Virus record (IMG/VR): IMGVR_UViG_3300043433_000036
Location: 1 to 31,395 of that record
Length of the DNA: 31,395 nt
From: a virus
Direction: 5' to 3' (one strand)
How positions within the stretch are numbered: position 1 is the stretch's first letter; the number at the start of each line of letters is the position of its first letter. Both the position numbers and the translations under genes were made by a program. Below the pieces are notes generated by a model that searched no databases, was not told the DNA's origin, and worked only from the letters and a program-made list of their open reading frames with translations. Shown piece after piece: positions 1 to 6,298 of the stretch.

Positions 1-126
1 TTGGTGACTATTAAAAATCCACAAGCTCTTGTTGGTAAAACTATTGGAGAATTCAATAAGAAATATCAAGGACGTGCAGATATCGGAACAGTTAAAATGA
101 TTGTTAACCAATTAGTAGAAATGTAA
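1..126 (+). CDS. C-terminal end of a YqeY/GatB-domain-like protein (partial)
   Basis: The window opens inside this gene; 41 codons remain before the TAA at 124-126. The visible pattern GKxIGEFxKKYxGRADIGxV followed by a short helix with NQLVEM matches the extreme C terminus of YqeY/GatB tail domains, where a G-rich turn and a K-G-R-A-D segment precede the last helix. In GatB this domain contacts tRNA; stand-alone YqeY-like proteins are of uncertain function. The next gene starts 2 bp after the stop, so it is probably cotranscribed. Only the tail is visible, so the family call is moderate and full length and start are unknown. Confidence 0.6.
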   Translation: MVTIKNPQALVGKTIGEFNKKYQGRADIGTVKMIVNQLVEM

Positions 127-127
127 T

Positions 128-265
128 ATGGAAGTAATATTAATATCGGTTGGAGCTTTATGCATTACATTTATTTTAGTTGCTTTTAGTCACGTAAGTC
201 ATCATGAAAAAATAGATGCAACTAAATTAAAACGCTTATACAAGCGTAAAAAAAATAAAAAATAA
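128..265 (+). CDS. Small single-pass membrane protein
   Basis: A 45-codon ORF starting 2 bp after the preceding stop. Residues 3-21 form a hydrophobic helix (VILISVGALCITFILVAF), followed by a His-rich turn and a very basic tail (KLKRLYKRKKNKK). This suggests an inner-membrane anchor with the basic tail in the cytoplasm by the positive-inside rule. There is no lipobox. I do not recognise a family. It ends just before a promoter-like cassette (301-322), so it is probably the last gene of its transcription unit. Confidence 0.6.
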   Translation: MEVILISVGALCITFILVAFSHVSHHEKIDATKLKRLYKRKKNKK

Positions 266-300
266 TTGCTTAAATATTTTTTTATATCAAAAGTATTTTG

Positions 301-322
301 TATATTTACAGAGTAATTAAAA
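301..322 (+). promoter_or_regulatory. Candidate promoter, TATATTTAC / TAATTAAAA type (copy 1)
   Basis: TATATTTAC at 301-309 and TAATTAAAA at 314-322 precede the ATG at 332. The same two boxes recur at 1823, 21177 and 26570, always with 13 bp between the starts of the two boxes. TATATTTAC resembles the Bacteroidota -7 box (TAnnTTTG) but is not identical, so a phage-modified specificity is possible. The sequence just upstream (about 266-300) is recognisably related to the terminator part of the copy at 21144, but its right arm has decayed. Confidence 0.6.
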
Positions 323-331
323 GATAAAACT

Positions 332-673
332 ATGACAAAGACACAAGCACTTAGATTAATTGAAGTAACTAGCCAAATTCAAGCAAATAATGGTACAGTA
401 TGTTATCATGATCCATTGACTAATGTAGATTACATGAGTTATGAAAGTGGTTATGTCCGTCGTAAATATTCAACACGTTCTTGGAGAACCGGTAAAAAAT
501 TATTTACAATTTATCAGTTAAATAAAACCAGAATGGTTAAACATGAATTAACTTGGTTTCCTGGTAAATTCGTAGAGTGTACAGAACGTATCTTAGAAAT
601 GGATCCAGAAAAACGCATGGATATTATTTGTCGTGCAACTGTAAACTATCGTAAAACTTTAAGTATAAAATAA
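332..673 (+). CDS. Hypothetical protein
   Basis: 113 residues, basic (many K/R), with no membrane segment or signal peptide. The start is the first ATG after the candidate promoter at 301-322, in an A-rich leader typical of Bacteroidota. The N-terminal half has a YHDPLTNVDYMSYESGYVRR segment that reads like beta strands; the C-terminal third is helical. I do not recognise the family. It is the first gene of a unit that continues 1 bp downstream with 675-1034 and then the phosphoesterase at 1034, suggesting an early metabolic operon. Confidence 0.7.
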   Translation: MTKTQALRLIEVTSQIQANNGTVCYHDPLTNVDYMSYESGYVRRKYSTRSWRTGKKLFTIYQLNKTRMVKHELTWFPGKFVECTERILEMDPEKRMDIICRATVNYRKTLSIK

Positions 674-674
674 C

Positions 675-1034
675 ATGAAGAACATAATCCAACATGACAC
701 ATTAGGTCAAATTCAAGTCTTACTTGAAATAGAAAGAGCTGAAGATTATAAAGGTACAGGTAAAAGAGTAGCTTTAGTAAAGTGTTTTATGAAGCCCGTT
801 GAAGATCGATGGAGTGATAAATTTAAGTACTTTGAATTAAAACAATGGAGATCTGGTCAAATAAAACCAGAATACTATTTACTTTGGGGTAATACTGAAG
901 ATTTAAATCAAAGAGGTATTACACATATCAAGACTCCATCTGGTAGAGCAGTTTCTGAAAAATCAGCTTTAAAAAGATTGCACGAAGCTCACAAAGCCAT
1001 GGAATTTATAACCTTTAAAACAATTCACGATTAA
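675..1034 (+). CDS. Hypothetical protein
   Basis: 119 residues, soluble and basic. The start ATG lies 1 bp after the stop of the previous gene, and its own TAA overlaps the ATG of the phosphoesterase gene by one base (TAATG), indicating translational coupling. The middle section has aromatic strands (KYFELKQW, EYYLLWGN) and a central ITHIKTPSGRAVSEKSAL segment. No catalytic motif stands out and I do not recognise a family. Confidence 0.7.
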   Translation: MKNIIQHDTLGQIQVLLEIERAEDYKGTGKRVALVKCFMKPVEDRWSDKFKYFELKQWRSGQIKPEYYLLWGNTEDLNQRGITHIKTPSGRAVSEKSALKRLHEAHKAMEFITFKTIHD

Positions 1035-1762
1035 TGAAACCCATTCGTATCACCTTAATTTCTGACACTCACACTAAACAATTAGAATTGTTGTTGGATG
1101 AAACAGATCTTCCGGGTGGAGATATATTAATTCATGCTGGAGACTTAATGAATTCTGGTAGAAATCCTGAAGACATTACAGAGTTTTGTAAATGGTTTAA
1201 TGGATTAAATCAATATGATCATAAGATATTTATTGCAGGTAATCATGATCGTATGTTTGAGAATAAACCAGAAGAAGCCATGGAAATTGTTAATTCATAT
1301 AAATGGATTACATATTTACAAGACTCTTGGACTAAAATTGGTTTTAATGGTCAATTTAACGATGAAGAGATGGTTAAAATCTATGGTAGTCCATGGCAAC
1401 CAGAATTTTATAGTTGGGCTTTTAACTTACCGAAAGGTGGTCCTGGTTTAATGTCAAAGTGGGAAGCAATACCAAAAGATACAGATATTTTAGTTACACA
1501 TGGTCCACCACAAGATCATTTAGATATGAGTGGACCTCCATATAATGAACCGCATTTAGGCTGTGCCTTATTAAGAGAAAAAGTAGATGAACAACCTCCG
1601 AAAATACATGTATTCGGCCATATTCACGGAGGATACGGCTACAAATTTCACAATGGAACTCATTTCTTTAATGCTTCTATTTTAAATGAAAGATATGATT
1701 ATGTCAACAAGCCAGTTACGTTTGATTGGAATCCAGAGACAAATGAAGTTGTATTTATATAA
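1034..1762 (+). CDS. Calcineurin-like metallophosphoesterase
   Basis: 242 residues with the full set of metallophosphoesterase motifs in order: DTH (D11, H13), HAGDL (D37), GNHD (residues 69-72), a TH before GPP, and GHIHGG near the C terminus. These residues bind the two-metal centre that hydrolyses phosphomono- or diesters. The order and spacing resemble the small MPPED/UPF0046-like branch rather than Mre11/SbcD, which is longer and partnered with an ATPase. The substrate cannot be told from sequence; 2',3'-cyclic phosphodiesters or nucleotides are plausible. It is coupled to the preceding gene by a 1-bp stop/start overlap and closes its transcription unit, with a terminator at 1791. Confidence 0.9.
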   Translation: MKPIRITLISDTHTKQLELLLDETDLPGGDILIHAGDLMNSGRNPEDITEFCKWFNGLNQYDHKIFIAGNHDRMFENKPEEAMEIVNSYKWITYLQDSWTKIGFNGQFNDEEMVKIYGSPWQPEFYSWAFNLPKGGPGLMSKWEAIPKDTDILVTHGPPQDHLDMSGPPYNEPHLGCALLREKVDEQPPKIHVFGHIHGGYGYKFHNGTHFFNASILNERYDYVNKPVTFDWNPETNEVVFI

Positions 1763-1790
1763 AAATGTTCGTAACTTTTAAAAATAATTA

Positions 1791-1819
1791 AGCCCAGATT
1801 TTTTAGTTTGGGCTTTTTT
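1791..1819 (+). terminator. Rho-independent terminator (cassette copy 2)
   Basis: AGCCCA (1791-1796) pairs with TGGGCT (1809-1814), followed by a T run. It lies directly upstream of the candidate promoter at 1823, so termination and re-initiation sit back to back. The same hairpin recurs at 26538 and, with one G-U pair, at 21144. Confidence 0.8.
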
Positions 1820-1822
1820 GTG

Positions 1823-1844
1823 TATATTTACAGAGTAATTAAAA
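1823..1844 (+). promoter_or_regulatory. Candidate promoter, TATATTTAC / TAATTAAAA type (copy 2)
   Basis: TATATTTAC at 1823-1831 and TAATTAAAA at 1836-1844, with the same 13-bp register as the other three copies. It directly follows the terminator at 1791-1819 and leads into the ATG at 1856. Confidence 0.6.
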
Positions 1845-1855
1845 ACAAACAGAAC

Positions 1856-1978
1856 ATGAAAATATTAAAAGTTACTAGAGATTTTGTAGAAGTTCTTTGG
1901 ACAGATGATAATGAAATTGAATATATTCCATATCAAGAGTTTATTAAAAAACACGGAATTGAATCTTTAAAAAAATAA
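1856..1978 (+). CDS. Small hypothetical protein
   Basis: A 40-codon ORF, the first after a candidate promoter and 5 bp upstream of the DNA ligase gene. The peptide has a strand-like VEVLWTDDNEIEYIPYQEFI core and a basic C terminus. Position, A-rich start context and tight spacing support it being translated. The W-T-D-D-x-x-x-x-x-I-P-Y pattern vaguely recalls small DUF971-type domains, but that is too weak to assign. Confidence 0.55.
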   Translation: MKILKVTRDFVEVLWTDDNEIEYIPYQEFIKKHGIESLKK

Positions 1979-1983
1979 AAGTT

Positions 1984-3276
1984 ATGTACTTAGACGAAAT
2001 ACAAGAGTTTGTAGATGCTCAAAATTCTACCAATTCAAACACAGACAAGTTAAATGTGTTAAAAAAATATGCAGATAATGAGTCAGTTCGAAAAGCATTA
2101 GAATACACGTACAATACGTTTAAACAGTATGGTGTAACCTCAGAAAATTGTAAGAAGCTTAGTCATCTTTCAAGTTATGGTTATTCTTCTTTGTTTGACA
2201 TATTAAATGATCTGAATTCTAGGTATCTAACTGGTCACAATGCAATTAGTGCAGTAAATGGCTTTGTCGCTGCGAATAAGAGACACGAGGACCTTATATT
2301 CTCTATCATAGACAGAAACTTAAAGACAAGATCGACTGCGTCTATGATTAACAAAGTGATTCCTGGACTGATTCCAACATTTGATGTGGCTTTAGCTAAT
2401 TCTTTTGATGAGAAAATGGCCAAAAAAGTTAACTTTAACGAAGATAATTGGTATGTGAGTCGTAAATTAGATGGATGTCGTTGTATTTGTATCATTGATG
2501 AGAATGGTGAACCTAAATACTTTTCAAGAGCTGGAAATGAATTTCTAACTCTTAAGAATTTAGATGCTGAGATCATTTCATTAGGTCTTAAAAACACAGT
2601 CATTGATGGTGAGATTTGTATGTTAGACGAGAATGGTAATGAGAATTTCCAAGGTATCATTAAAGAAATCAAACGCAAAGATCACACAATCGAGAATCCT
2701 TTCTTTTACATGTTTGACATTTTGACATTAGAAGAATTTGTTAACAAAGAAGGAACTACACCATTTTCAATTAGAAATGTTCAATTAGACAATCTTTTCT
2801 TTGAAAGAGAATTTAAAAACATTGGTTATTTAGAGCAAAAATTATTAATTGACGAGAGAATGTTAACGCATTATATCGGTTTAGCTAAAGAAAATAGCTG
2901 GGAAGGTTTAATGTTGCGTAAAGATGCTGCATATCAAGGTAAACGTAGCAATGATGTTTTAAAAGTAAAACAATTCTATGACGCAGAATACGTAGTCGTT
3001 GATATTCAAAATGGACCATTTAGAGTAATTGTAGATGGTAAAGAAGTTGAAGAAGATGTAATGCGTAATGTTGTTATAGAACACAAAGGTTACAGAGTTG
3101 ATGTTGGATCTGGATTTAATCTTGAACAACGAAGATTATACAAAGAAAATCCTGAGTTGATTCTTGGTAAACAAATCACAGTTCAATACTTTGAAGAATC
3201 ACACAATCAAAATGGTGGAATTAGTTTAAGATTTCCAACGGTTAAAGCAATTTATGAAACTGAAAGAAATTTTTAA
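1984..3276 (+). CDS. ATP-dependent DNA ligase
   Basis: 430 residues. The nucleotidyltransferase motif I is SRKLDGCR with the adenylated lysine at about K161. It is followed by a motif III-like FYMFDIL segment, motif IV WEGLMLRK, and motif V VLKVKQF. The C-terminal region (about 330-430) fits an OB fold. The N-terminal 140 residues are helical, as in T4- and archaeal-type ligases with an extra DNA-binding domain. This enzyme would seal nicks during replication and recombination using ATP. The KxDGxR context and length favour a DNA ligase over an Rnl1/Rnl2 RNA ligase, but tRNA repair cannot be excluded given the unusual tRNA genes downstream. Confidence 0.88.
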   Translation: MYLDEIQEFVDAQNSTNSNTDKLNVLKKYADNESVRKALEYTYNTFKQYGVTSENCKKLSHLSSYGYSSLFDILNDLNSRYLTGHNAISAVNGFVAANKRHEDLIFSIIDRNLKTRSTASMINKVIPGLIPTFDVALANSFDEKMAKKVNFNEDNWYVSRKLDGCRCICIIDENGEPKYFSRAGNEFLTLKNLDAEIISLGLKNTVIDGEICMLDENGNENFQGIIKEIKRKDHTIENPFFYMFDILTLEEFVNKEGTTPFSIRNVQLDNLFFEREFKNIGYLEQKLLIDERMLTHYIGLAKENSWEGLMLRKDAAYQGKRSNDVLKVKQFYDAEYVVVDIQNGPFRVIVDGKEVEEDVMRNVVIEHKGYRVDVGSGFNLEQRRLYKENPELILGKQITVQYFEESHNQNGGISLRFPTVKAIYETERNF

Positions 3277-3279
3277 GCT

Positions 3280-3480
3280 ATGAAAAAAAGAAGCACATCA
3301 ACCAAAGTTTGTTCAAATTGTTTAGAAGAATTTTCAGCAAATGAAATGTACACAGTAGCTAGAAAAAAGCACAGAGGTGTAGATCATGATCATGATGAAT
3401 ATTATTCGCCTTATTGTGAAACGTGCTTAGATGATACAGAATCGTATTTAAGAGTGATTGAAAAACCAATTCAAAAATAA
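3280..3480 (+). CDS. Small zinc-ribbon protein
   Basis: 66 residues with two CxxC knuckles: CSNC near residues 12-15 and CETC near 47-50, separated by a His/Asp-rich stretch (RGVDHDHDEYY). This geometry fits a treble-clef or zinc-ribbon fold binding one zinc ion. It starts 3 bp after the ligase stop and is followed 6 bp later by the next gene, so it is in the same operon. The function is unknown; small zinc ribbons in phages often bind DNA or host RNA polymerase. Confidence 0.75.
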   Translation: MKKRSTSTKVCSNCLEEFSANEMYTVARKKHRGVDHDHDEYYSPYCETCLDDTESYLRVIEKPIQK

Positions 3481-3486
3481 ATTAAG

Positions 3487-3768
3487 ATGGAAGAACAAGG
3501 TACATTATTAGAAGAAGCAGCATTTAAATTTTCACAAGATGCTAACTGTTTATCTGGCGAAGATGAATATGAATTTCTAGAAATAGAAGCTGTCTCAAGT
3601 TTGGGGATAGATAGAGATAATGAATGTTTCTTTATTTTAAAGACAAAGAAATGGTCAGTAGATTCAGCTGAAGATTTAGAAAAATTATTTGATAGAATCA
3701 GAGCTGTTGTAATCAAAGAAACCAAAGATGTCAAAACCCAAAATAAGCCTCGCACCACCAAAAAGTAA
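3487..3768 (+). CDS. Hypothetical acidic protein
   Basis: 93 residues, acidic in the first two thirds and basic at the very end (KTQNKPRTTKK). No membrane segment or known motif. Its last 41 bp overlap the start of the amidotransferase gene at 3728 in another frame, suggesting translational coupling. I do not recognise the family. Confidence 0.65.
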   Translation: MEEQGTLLEEAAFKFSQDANCLSGEDEYEFLEIEAVSSLGIDRDNECFFILKTKKWSVDSAEDLEKLFDRIRAVVIKETKDVKTQNKPRTTKK

Positions 3769-4345
3769 AATAGAATTAAGAAACTATTTAAGATGGTTAA
3801 GTGAGGATTTTGAAGTTAAAATCTTAAACACAGATGATTTAATTGAAGGCGCTTTAGTTTTATGTGGAGGCCCAGATTTAGGCGCTAATTTAAAAAGAGA
3901 TGCCTTTGAAATTAAATTAATAAGTCAAGCTGTAAAACAAAGATTGCCAATTTTAGGTGTTTGTAGAGGTATGCAGATCCTAAATTTCTTTTTAGGTGGA
4001 GATGTCAAAGACATTGATGAACTATTAGTCGAAGGACACCAAGCTGATGATTTTAAAAGTGATGATAATCATAATAAAAAACAATCGCATTATCATTGGA
4101 TTAAAGACATAGAAACCAGAGAAGTTTATATGGTTAATTCACGTCATCATCAATATTGTTCATATCTAAGCGATGATTTAAAGGCAACGCATGTTGCATT
4201 AGATGGTTTAGTAGAAGCTTTTATTGGAAAAGAAGATAGTTATTTAGGTGTACAATGGCACCCTGAAAGAAGGGAAGGACCAATGCAAAGCTATCCAGAA
4301 ATAATGCCAATCAAATGGTTGAAAAATAATTTGAAACAAAAATAA
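3728..4345 (+). CDS. Class I glutamine amidotransferase-like (peptidase C26) protein
   Basis: 205 residues. The nucleophile elbow is GVCRGMQ with Cys79, and the catalytic His/Glu pair is in QWHPE (H178, E180), completing the class I GATase triad. The CGGPDLG segment near residue 46 is the usual upstream glycine-rich turn. The PuuD/gamma-glutamyl hydrolase branch (C26) is the best match because no synthase domain is fused. It could hydrolyse gamma-glutamyl amides or supply ammonia to a partner. The chosen ATG overlaps the preceding gene by 41 bp; a later start would cut into the first strand. Confidence 0.85.
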   Translation: MSKPKISLAPPKSKIELRNYLRWLSEDFEVKILNTDDLIEGALVLCGGPDLGANLKRDAFEIKLISQAVKQRLPILGVCRGMQILNFFLGGDVKDIDELLVEGHQADDFKSDDNHNKKQSHYHWIKDIETREVYMVNSRHHQYCSYLSDDLKATHVALDGLVEAFIGKEDSYLGVQWHPERREGPMQSYPEIMPIKWLKNNLKQK

Positions 4346-4347
4346 AC

Positions 4348-4360
4348 TTAGATATATAAA
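4348..4360 (+). promoter_or_regulatory. AGATATATA box upstream of a small membrane-protein gene
   Basis: The sequence TTAGATATATAAA lies about 31 bp before the ATG at 4391. The AGATATATA core recurs at 4858, 8702, 18696 and 27909, so it is a candidate second promoter class. No transcription data are available. Confidence 0.4.
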
Positions 4361-4390
4361 TTATATTAATAACAAAAATATTTATAAACC

Positions 4391-4564
4391 ATGACAGTAG
4401 CAATCATTATTATCGCAGTAGCAGCAGTTGCATATTTTATCTTTAAAGGTAAAAATAAAAAAGGTGGAAATAAACCAAATAGCGGAGGTTCTTCTTACGG
4501 TGGAGGTTCTTATGTTGGACCAGATCTTGGAAATTCAGGTTACGGTTCAGACACTGGACGATAA
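4391..4564 (+). CDS. Small membrane-anchored Gly/Ser-rich protein
   Basis: 57 codons. Residues 2-18 (TVAIIIIAVAAVAYFIF) form a transmembrane helix, followed by a basic patch (KGKNKKGG) and a Gly/Ser/Tyr-rich low-complexity tail. The basic patch after the helix suggests the tail is cytoplasmic. No lipobox. It lies alone between the amidotransferase gene and the RNA-rich region. I do not recognise a family. Confidence 0.6.
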   Translation: MTVAIIIIAVAAVAYFIFKGKNKKGGNKPNSGGSSYGGGSYVGPDLGNSGYGSDTGR

Positions 4565-4574
4565 TTAACATATT

Positions 4575-4631
4575 AGGATGCTTCCAGCAAATTTACAAAA
4601 CTTTATATGGAAAAGCAAAACATAGCATCCT
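4575..4631 (+). ncRNA. Recurrent CAGCAA stem-loop, copy 1 (no tRNA inside)
   Basis: AGGATGC (4575-4581) pairs perfectly with GCATCCT (4625-4631), enclosing a 43-nt loop that begins TTCCAGCAA. A G follows the 3' arm, then a T run. Three more copies at 6148, 6299 and 6375 have different 7-bp stems but the same loop start (NTNCAGCAA) and the same following G, so the stem covaries. This points to a conserved structured RNA of unknown class. The short ORF inside this copy is not conserved in the others. Confidence 0.65.
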
Positions 4632-4646
4632 GTTTTTTAAAATTTA

Positions 4647-4703
4647 AGAGTATGGACGGAGCAGCAGAAATTCTAGATAGCAGAAGTCTCAGGTCCTAAC
4701 TCT
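4647..4703 (+). ncRNA. Unclassified hairpin upstream of tRNA-Ala
   Basis: Nested complementary arms: AGAGT (4647-4651) with ACTCT (4699-4703), and GGAC (4654-4657) with GTCC (4693-4696), each separated by two unpaired bases. An inner GAG/CTC pairing is possible. It ends 3 nt before tRNA-Ala. It does not fold as a tRNA. It may be a processing leader or a degenerate tRNA. Confidence 0.35.
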
Positions 4704-4706
4704 CTC

Positions 4707-4779
4707 GGGGCTGTGGTGAAATTGGCTATCATCACAGATTTGCATTCTGTAGTTCTCGGATCGTAACCGGGCAGCTCCA
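4707..4779 (+). tRNA. tRNA-Ala (anticodon TGC), with an aberrant T-loop
   Basis: Acceptor GGGGCTG (4707-4713) pairs with CAGCTCC (4772-4778), including G3-U70, the alanine identity pair. D stem GTGA/TCAT (4716-4719/4729-4732, one G-U). Anticodon stem ACAGA/TCTGT with loop TTTGCAT, anticodon TGC at 4741-4743. T stem CTCGG/CCGGG (4755-4771). The T loop reads ATCGTAA instead of TTCGANT, lacking T54 and A58, which is odd. CCA is not encoded. A terminator follows at 4784, and a second T-arm and acceptor 3' end with a normal loop lies at 5630 behind the HNH gene, suggesting the 3' end was replaced when that gene arrived. Confidence 0.75.
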
Positions 4780-4783
4780 CTAA

Positions 4784-4813
4784 AAGACTTACATTAATTT
4801 GTAAGTCTTTTTT
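4784..4813 (+). terminator. Terminator after tRNA-Ala
   Basis: AAGACTTAC (4784-4792) pairs with GTAAGTCTT (4801-4809), followed by a T run to 4813. The same arrangement (tRNA 3' end, CTCCACT, hairpin, T run, TATTT) is repeated at 5644-5690. Confidence 0.85.
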
Positions 4814-4857
4814 ATTTATATTAATAGGGCTCGATTGCTATATTCTCCACATTTAAT

Positions 4858-4866
4858 AGATATATA
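4858..4866 (+). promoter_or_regulatory. AGATATATA box 4 bp before the HNH gene
   Basis: AGATATATA at 4858-4866 lies just upstream of the ATG at 4871. The other two homing endonuclease genes have the same box at nearly the same distance (8702 before 8715; 18696 before 18709). If it is a promoter, transcripts would be leaderless or nearly so; alternatively it acts in translation. Confidence 0.45.
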
Positions 4867-4870
4867 GAAT

Positions 4871-5629
4871 ATGGAAGAAATAATAAAATGCGAAGAGTGC
4901 GGAGAATTATTTATAAATAAAAAGATCAAAGCTAATCATGTACGATGGAAACACAGAGATCAAACTTTTTATAAAAATAAAGCATCTGGTATATTAAAAG
5001 AAGCTTACGCCGATAAACACGGTAAAATTATCACTGAAAATGTCATATGTTCTAATTTAAAATGTAATAAGACTTTTTCGATAGAATATAGAACTGGCAA
5101 AAAGAAAGAAAAAAACTTCTGTTCTAGATCTTGTGCTAATTCAAGAGGATCTTTGTCTACTGAAACTAAACAAAAGATAGCAGATTCGTTAAAAAAAGAA
5201 TTTAAACTTTGTACATGTAAAAATTGTAATAAGCAGTTTGAACACAGCAAAGAAAAATTATATTGTTCTAATGAATGCTATTCTAATTATAGAAAAAAAG
5301 ATAGAACAGATCTTCGTAATTATAGATTAGAAGCCTCGTTTAATTTTAATATTTTTGACTATCCTGAAGAATTTGATTTAGAATTGATAAAAAAATACGG
5401 GTTTTATTCAGCTGCAAACAGAGGATGTAATTTAAATGGTATTAGCAGAGATCATGCATATAGCTGTAAAATGGGATTAATTAACAATATTGACCCAAAA
5501 ATTTTAAGTCATCCTGCAAATTGTATATTAATGAGACATAATGATAATATTTCCAAACATTCTAATTCATCTATTACAATCGAAGAATTATTAATAAAAA
5601 TTGACAAATGGGATAAAAAATATAAATAA
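4871..5629 (+). CDS. HNH homing endonuclease with zinc knuckles, adjacent to a tRNA 3' end
   Basis: 252 residues. The N terminus has a C2H2-like finger (CEEC...HVRWKH, about residues 7-28). Two more Cys clusters follow: CSNLKC...CSRSC (about 60-89) and CKNC...CSNEC (about 115-136). The C-terminal third has the HNH-type sequence ISRDHAYSCKMGLINNID, then HPANCILMRHNDN and ITIEELL, as in phage HNH endonucleases. It would cut a tRNA-like or flanking target and spread by recombination. The stop codon abuts a tRNA T-arm remnant at 5630. It is preceded by a terminator and an AGATATATA box, so it is expressed independently of the tRNA. Confidence 0.85.
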   Translation: MEEIIKCEECGELFINKKIKANHVRWKHRDQTFYKNKASGILKEAYADKHGKIITENVICSNLKCNKTFSIEYRTGKKKEKNFCSRSCANSRGSLSTETKQKIADSLKKEFKLCTCKNCNKQFEHSKEKLYCSNECYSNYRKKDRTDLRNYRLEASFNFNIFDYPEEFDLELIKKYGFYSAANRGCNLNGISRDHAYSCKMGLINNIDPKILSHPANCILMRHNDNISKHSNSSITIEELLIKIDKWDKKYK

Positions 5630-5651
5630 GGTTCGAATCTGGGTAGCTCCA
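5630..5651 (+). pseudogene. tRNA 3' remnant (T-arm and acceptor strand)
   Basis: T loop TTCGAAT (5632-5638), T-stem 3' arm CTGGG (5639-5643), acceptor strand TAGCTCC (5644-5650) and A. The 5' arm of the T stem and everything upstream is missing, replaced by the end of the HNH gene. It aligns with 4758-4779 of tRNA-Ala (shared GG, TCG and AGCTCCACT). It is therefore either the displaced original 3' end of that tRNA or the tail of a second, destroyed tRNA. Confidence 0.7.
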
Positions 5652-5655
5652 CTGA

Positions 5656-5686
5656 AAAGGTTTCATTTAACGATGAAACCTTTTTT
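5656..5686 (+). terminator. Terminator after tRNA remnant
   Basis: AAAGGTTTCAT (5656-5666) pairs with ATGAAACCTTT (5673-5683), followed by T's and TATTT. It ends the HNH/tRNA-remnant unit. Confidence 0.85.
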
Positions 5687-5725
5687 ATTTAATAAGTATA
5701 ATCATTAATTAAAAAATTAAACAAC

Positions 5726-5902
5726 ATGCAAAATTTAAATCAGATCGAAGAGATTCTTAACTCAATCAAAGAAGACGCAACTAAATTTTTCGAAAAAGGA
5801 AACAAAGCAGCTGGAACTAGAGTTCGTAAAGCAATGCAAGAAATCAAAGCATTAGCGCAAGCAGTTCGTACTGAAGTTTCAGAGAAAAACAAAGAAGCTT
5901 AA
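5726..5902 (+). CDS. Histone H1-like (Hc1-type) DNA-binding protein
   Basis: 58 residues. The segment FFEKGNKAAGTRVRKAMQ followed by two helices rich in A, K and E is the signature of the small Hc1/histone-H1-like proteins common in Bacteroidota chromosomes. It is predicted to be all-helical and to bind DNA non-specifically. In a phage it could compact genomic DNA or modulate host chromatin. It has a standard A-rich leader, and a lipoprotein gene follows about 70 bp later. Host-like sequence suggests acquisition from a Bacteroidota host. Confidence 0.82.
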   Translation: MQNLNQIEEILNSIKEDATKFFEKGNKAAGTRVRKAMQEIKALAQAVRTEVSEKNKEA

Positions 5903-5974
5903 TTTTTTTTGAAACAAACACTCTTTATTGAGTATAAACTTTACAATTAAATTTTAAAACTAAACAAACACAAA

Positions 5975-6139
5975 ATGAAAAAAGTATTTTTCGCAATCGC
6001 AGCTATCGTAGCAACAATCTCAATCGCTTCTTGTGGTAATGGAGCAACTTCAAAAACTGAAACTACTGATTCTACAGCAGTTCAAGTTGATTCTACGCAA
6101 GTAGACACAGTTAGTGTTGACACTGTAACTGTAAAATAA
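5975..6139 (+). CDS. Small secreted lipoprotein
   Basis: 54 residues. A lysine-containing n-region (MKK) is followed by a hydrophobic core and a lipobox-like ISIASC with Cys20 as the expected lipidated residue. The remaining 34 residues are rich in T, S, D and V with alternating DST/DTV units. It is predicted to be exported and anchored to a membrane by lipid. Phage lipoproteins of this size sometimes block superinfection, but nothing here proves that role. It is followed directly by the permuted tRNA region. Confidence 0.7.
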   Translation: MKKVFFAIAAIVATISIASCGNGATSKTETTDSTAVQVDSTQVDTVSVDTVTVK

Positions 6140-6147
6140 ATCATTAA

Positions 6148-6288
6148 AGGTTTCTTACAGCAATTAAAATTCTATAGGAACTGGTATCGAAAGATGTGTA
6201 GGTTCGAGTCCTACCTCTCCAACAAATTTTAAAATAATTGGAGAGTGGTGAAATTGGTAGACACGCTAGTCAGAAAAAACAGAAACCT
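6148..6288 (+). ncRNA. CAGCAA stem-loop, copy 2, enclosing permuted tRNA-Leu
   Basis: AGGTTTC (6148-6154) pairs with GAAACCT (6282-6288). The loop begins TTACAGCAA, and a G follows the 3' arm. The 127-nt interior contains the 3' half and then the 5' half of a tRNA. The stem sequence differs from the other copies but keeps perfect pairing. Confidence 0.65.
6173..6271 (+). tRNA. Permuted tRNA-Leu: 3' half precedes 5' half (anticodon probably TAG)
   Basis: The 3' half has anticodon-stem arm ACTGG (6180-6184), a 13-nt variable arm with ATC-GAAA-GAT, T arm GTAGG/CCTAC with loop TTCGAGT, and acceptor strand CTCTCCA (6215-6221). After a 17-nt linker the 5' half follows: acceptor TGGAGAG (6239-6245), D arm GTG...CAC, and anticodon-stem arm CTAGT (6266-6270). 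Acceptor arms pair 7/7 and anticodon arms 5/5 (one G-U), so both halves belong to one class II tRNA in circularly permuted order. TAG at 6175-6177 is the likely Leu anticodon, but the base before it is A rather than U33, so the exact joint is uncertain. CCA is not encoded. Confidence 0.7.
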
Positions 6289-6298
6289 GAAAATTATT

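Noticed and set aside
1984-3276. Calling the ligase an RNA ligase because of the permuted tRNAs
   Set aside because: The motif context, N-terminal domain and probable C-terminal OB fold fit DNA ligases better; the idea is left only as a test.
4579-4626. Short ORF (15 codons, starting ATG CTT CCA GCA) inside stem-loop copy 1
   Set aside because: The other three copies do not keep the reading frame, whereas stem pairing and CAGCAA are kept; RNA structure explains the conservation better.
4707-4779. tRNA-Cys (anticodon GCA) for the tRNA before the HNH gene
   Set aside because: Correct placing of the five-base anticodon stem (ACAGA/TCTGT) gives loop TTTGCAT and anticodon TGC; the G3-U70 pair also points to Ala.
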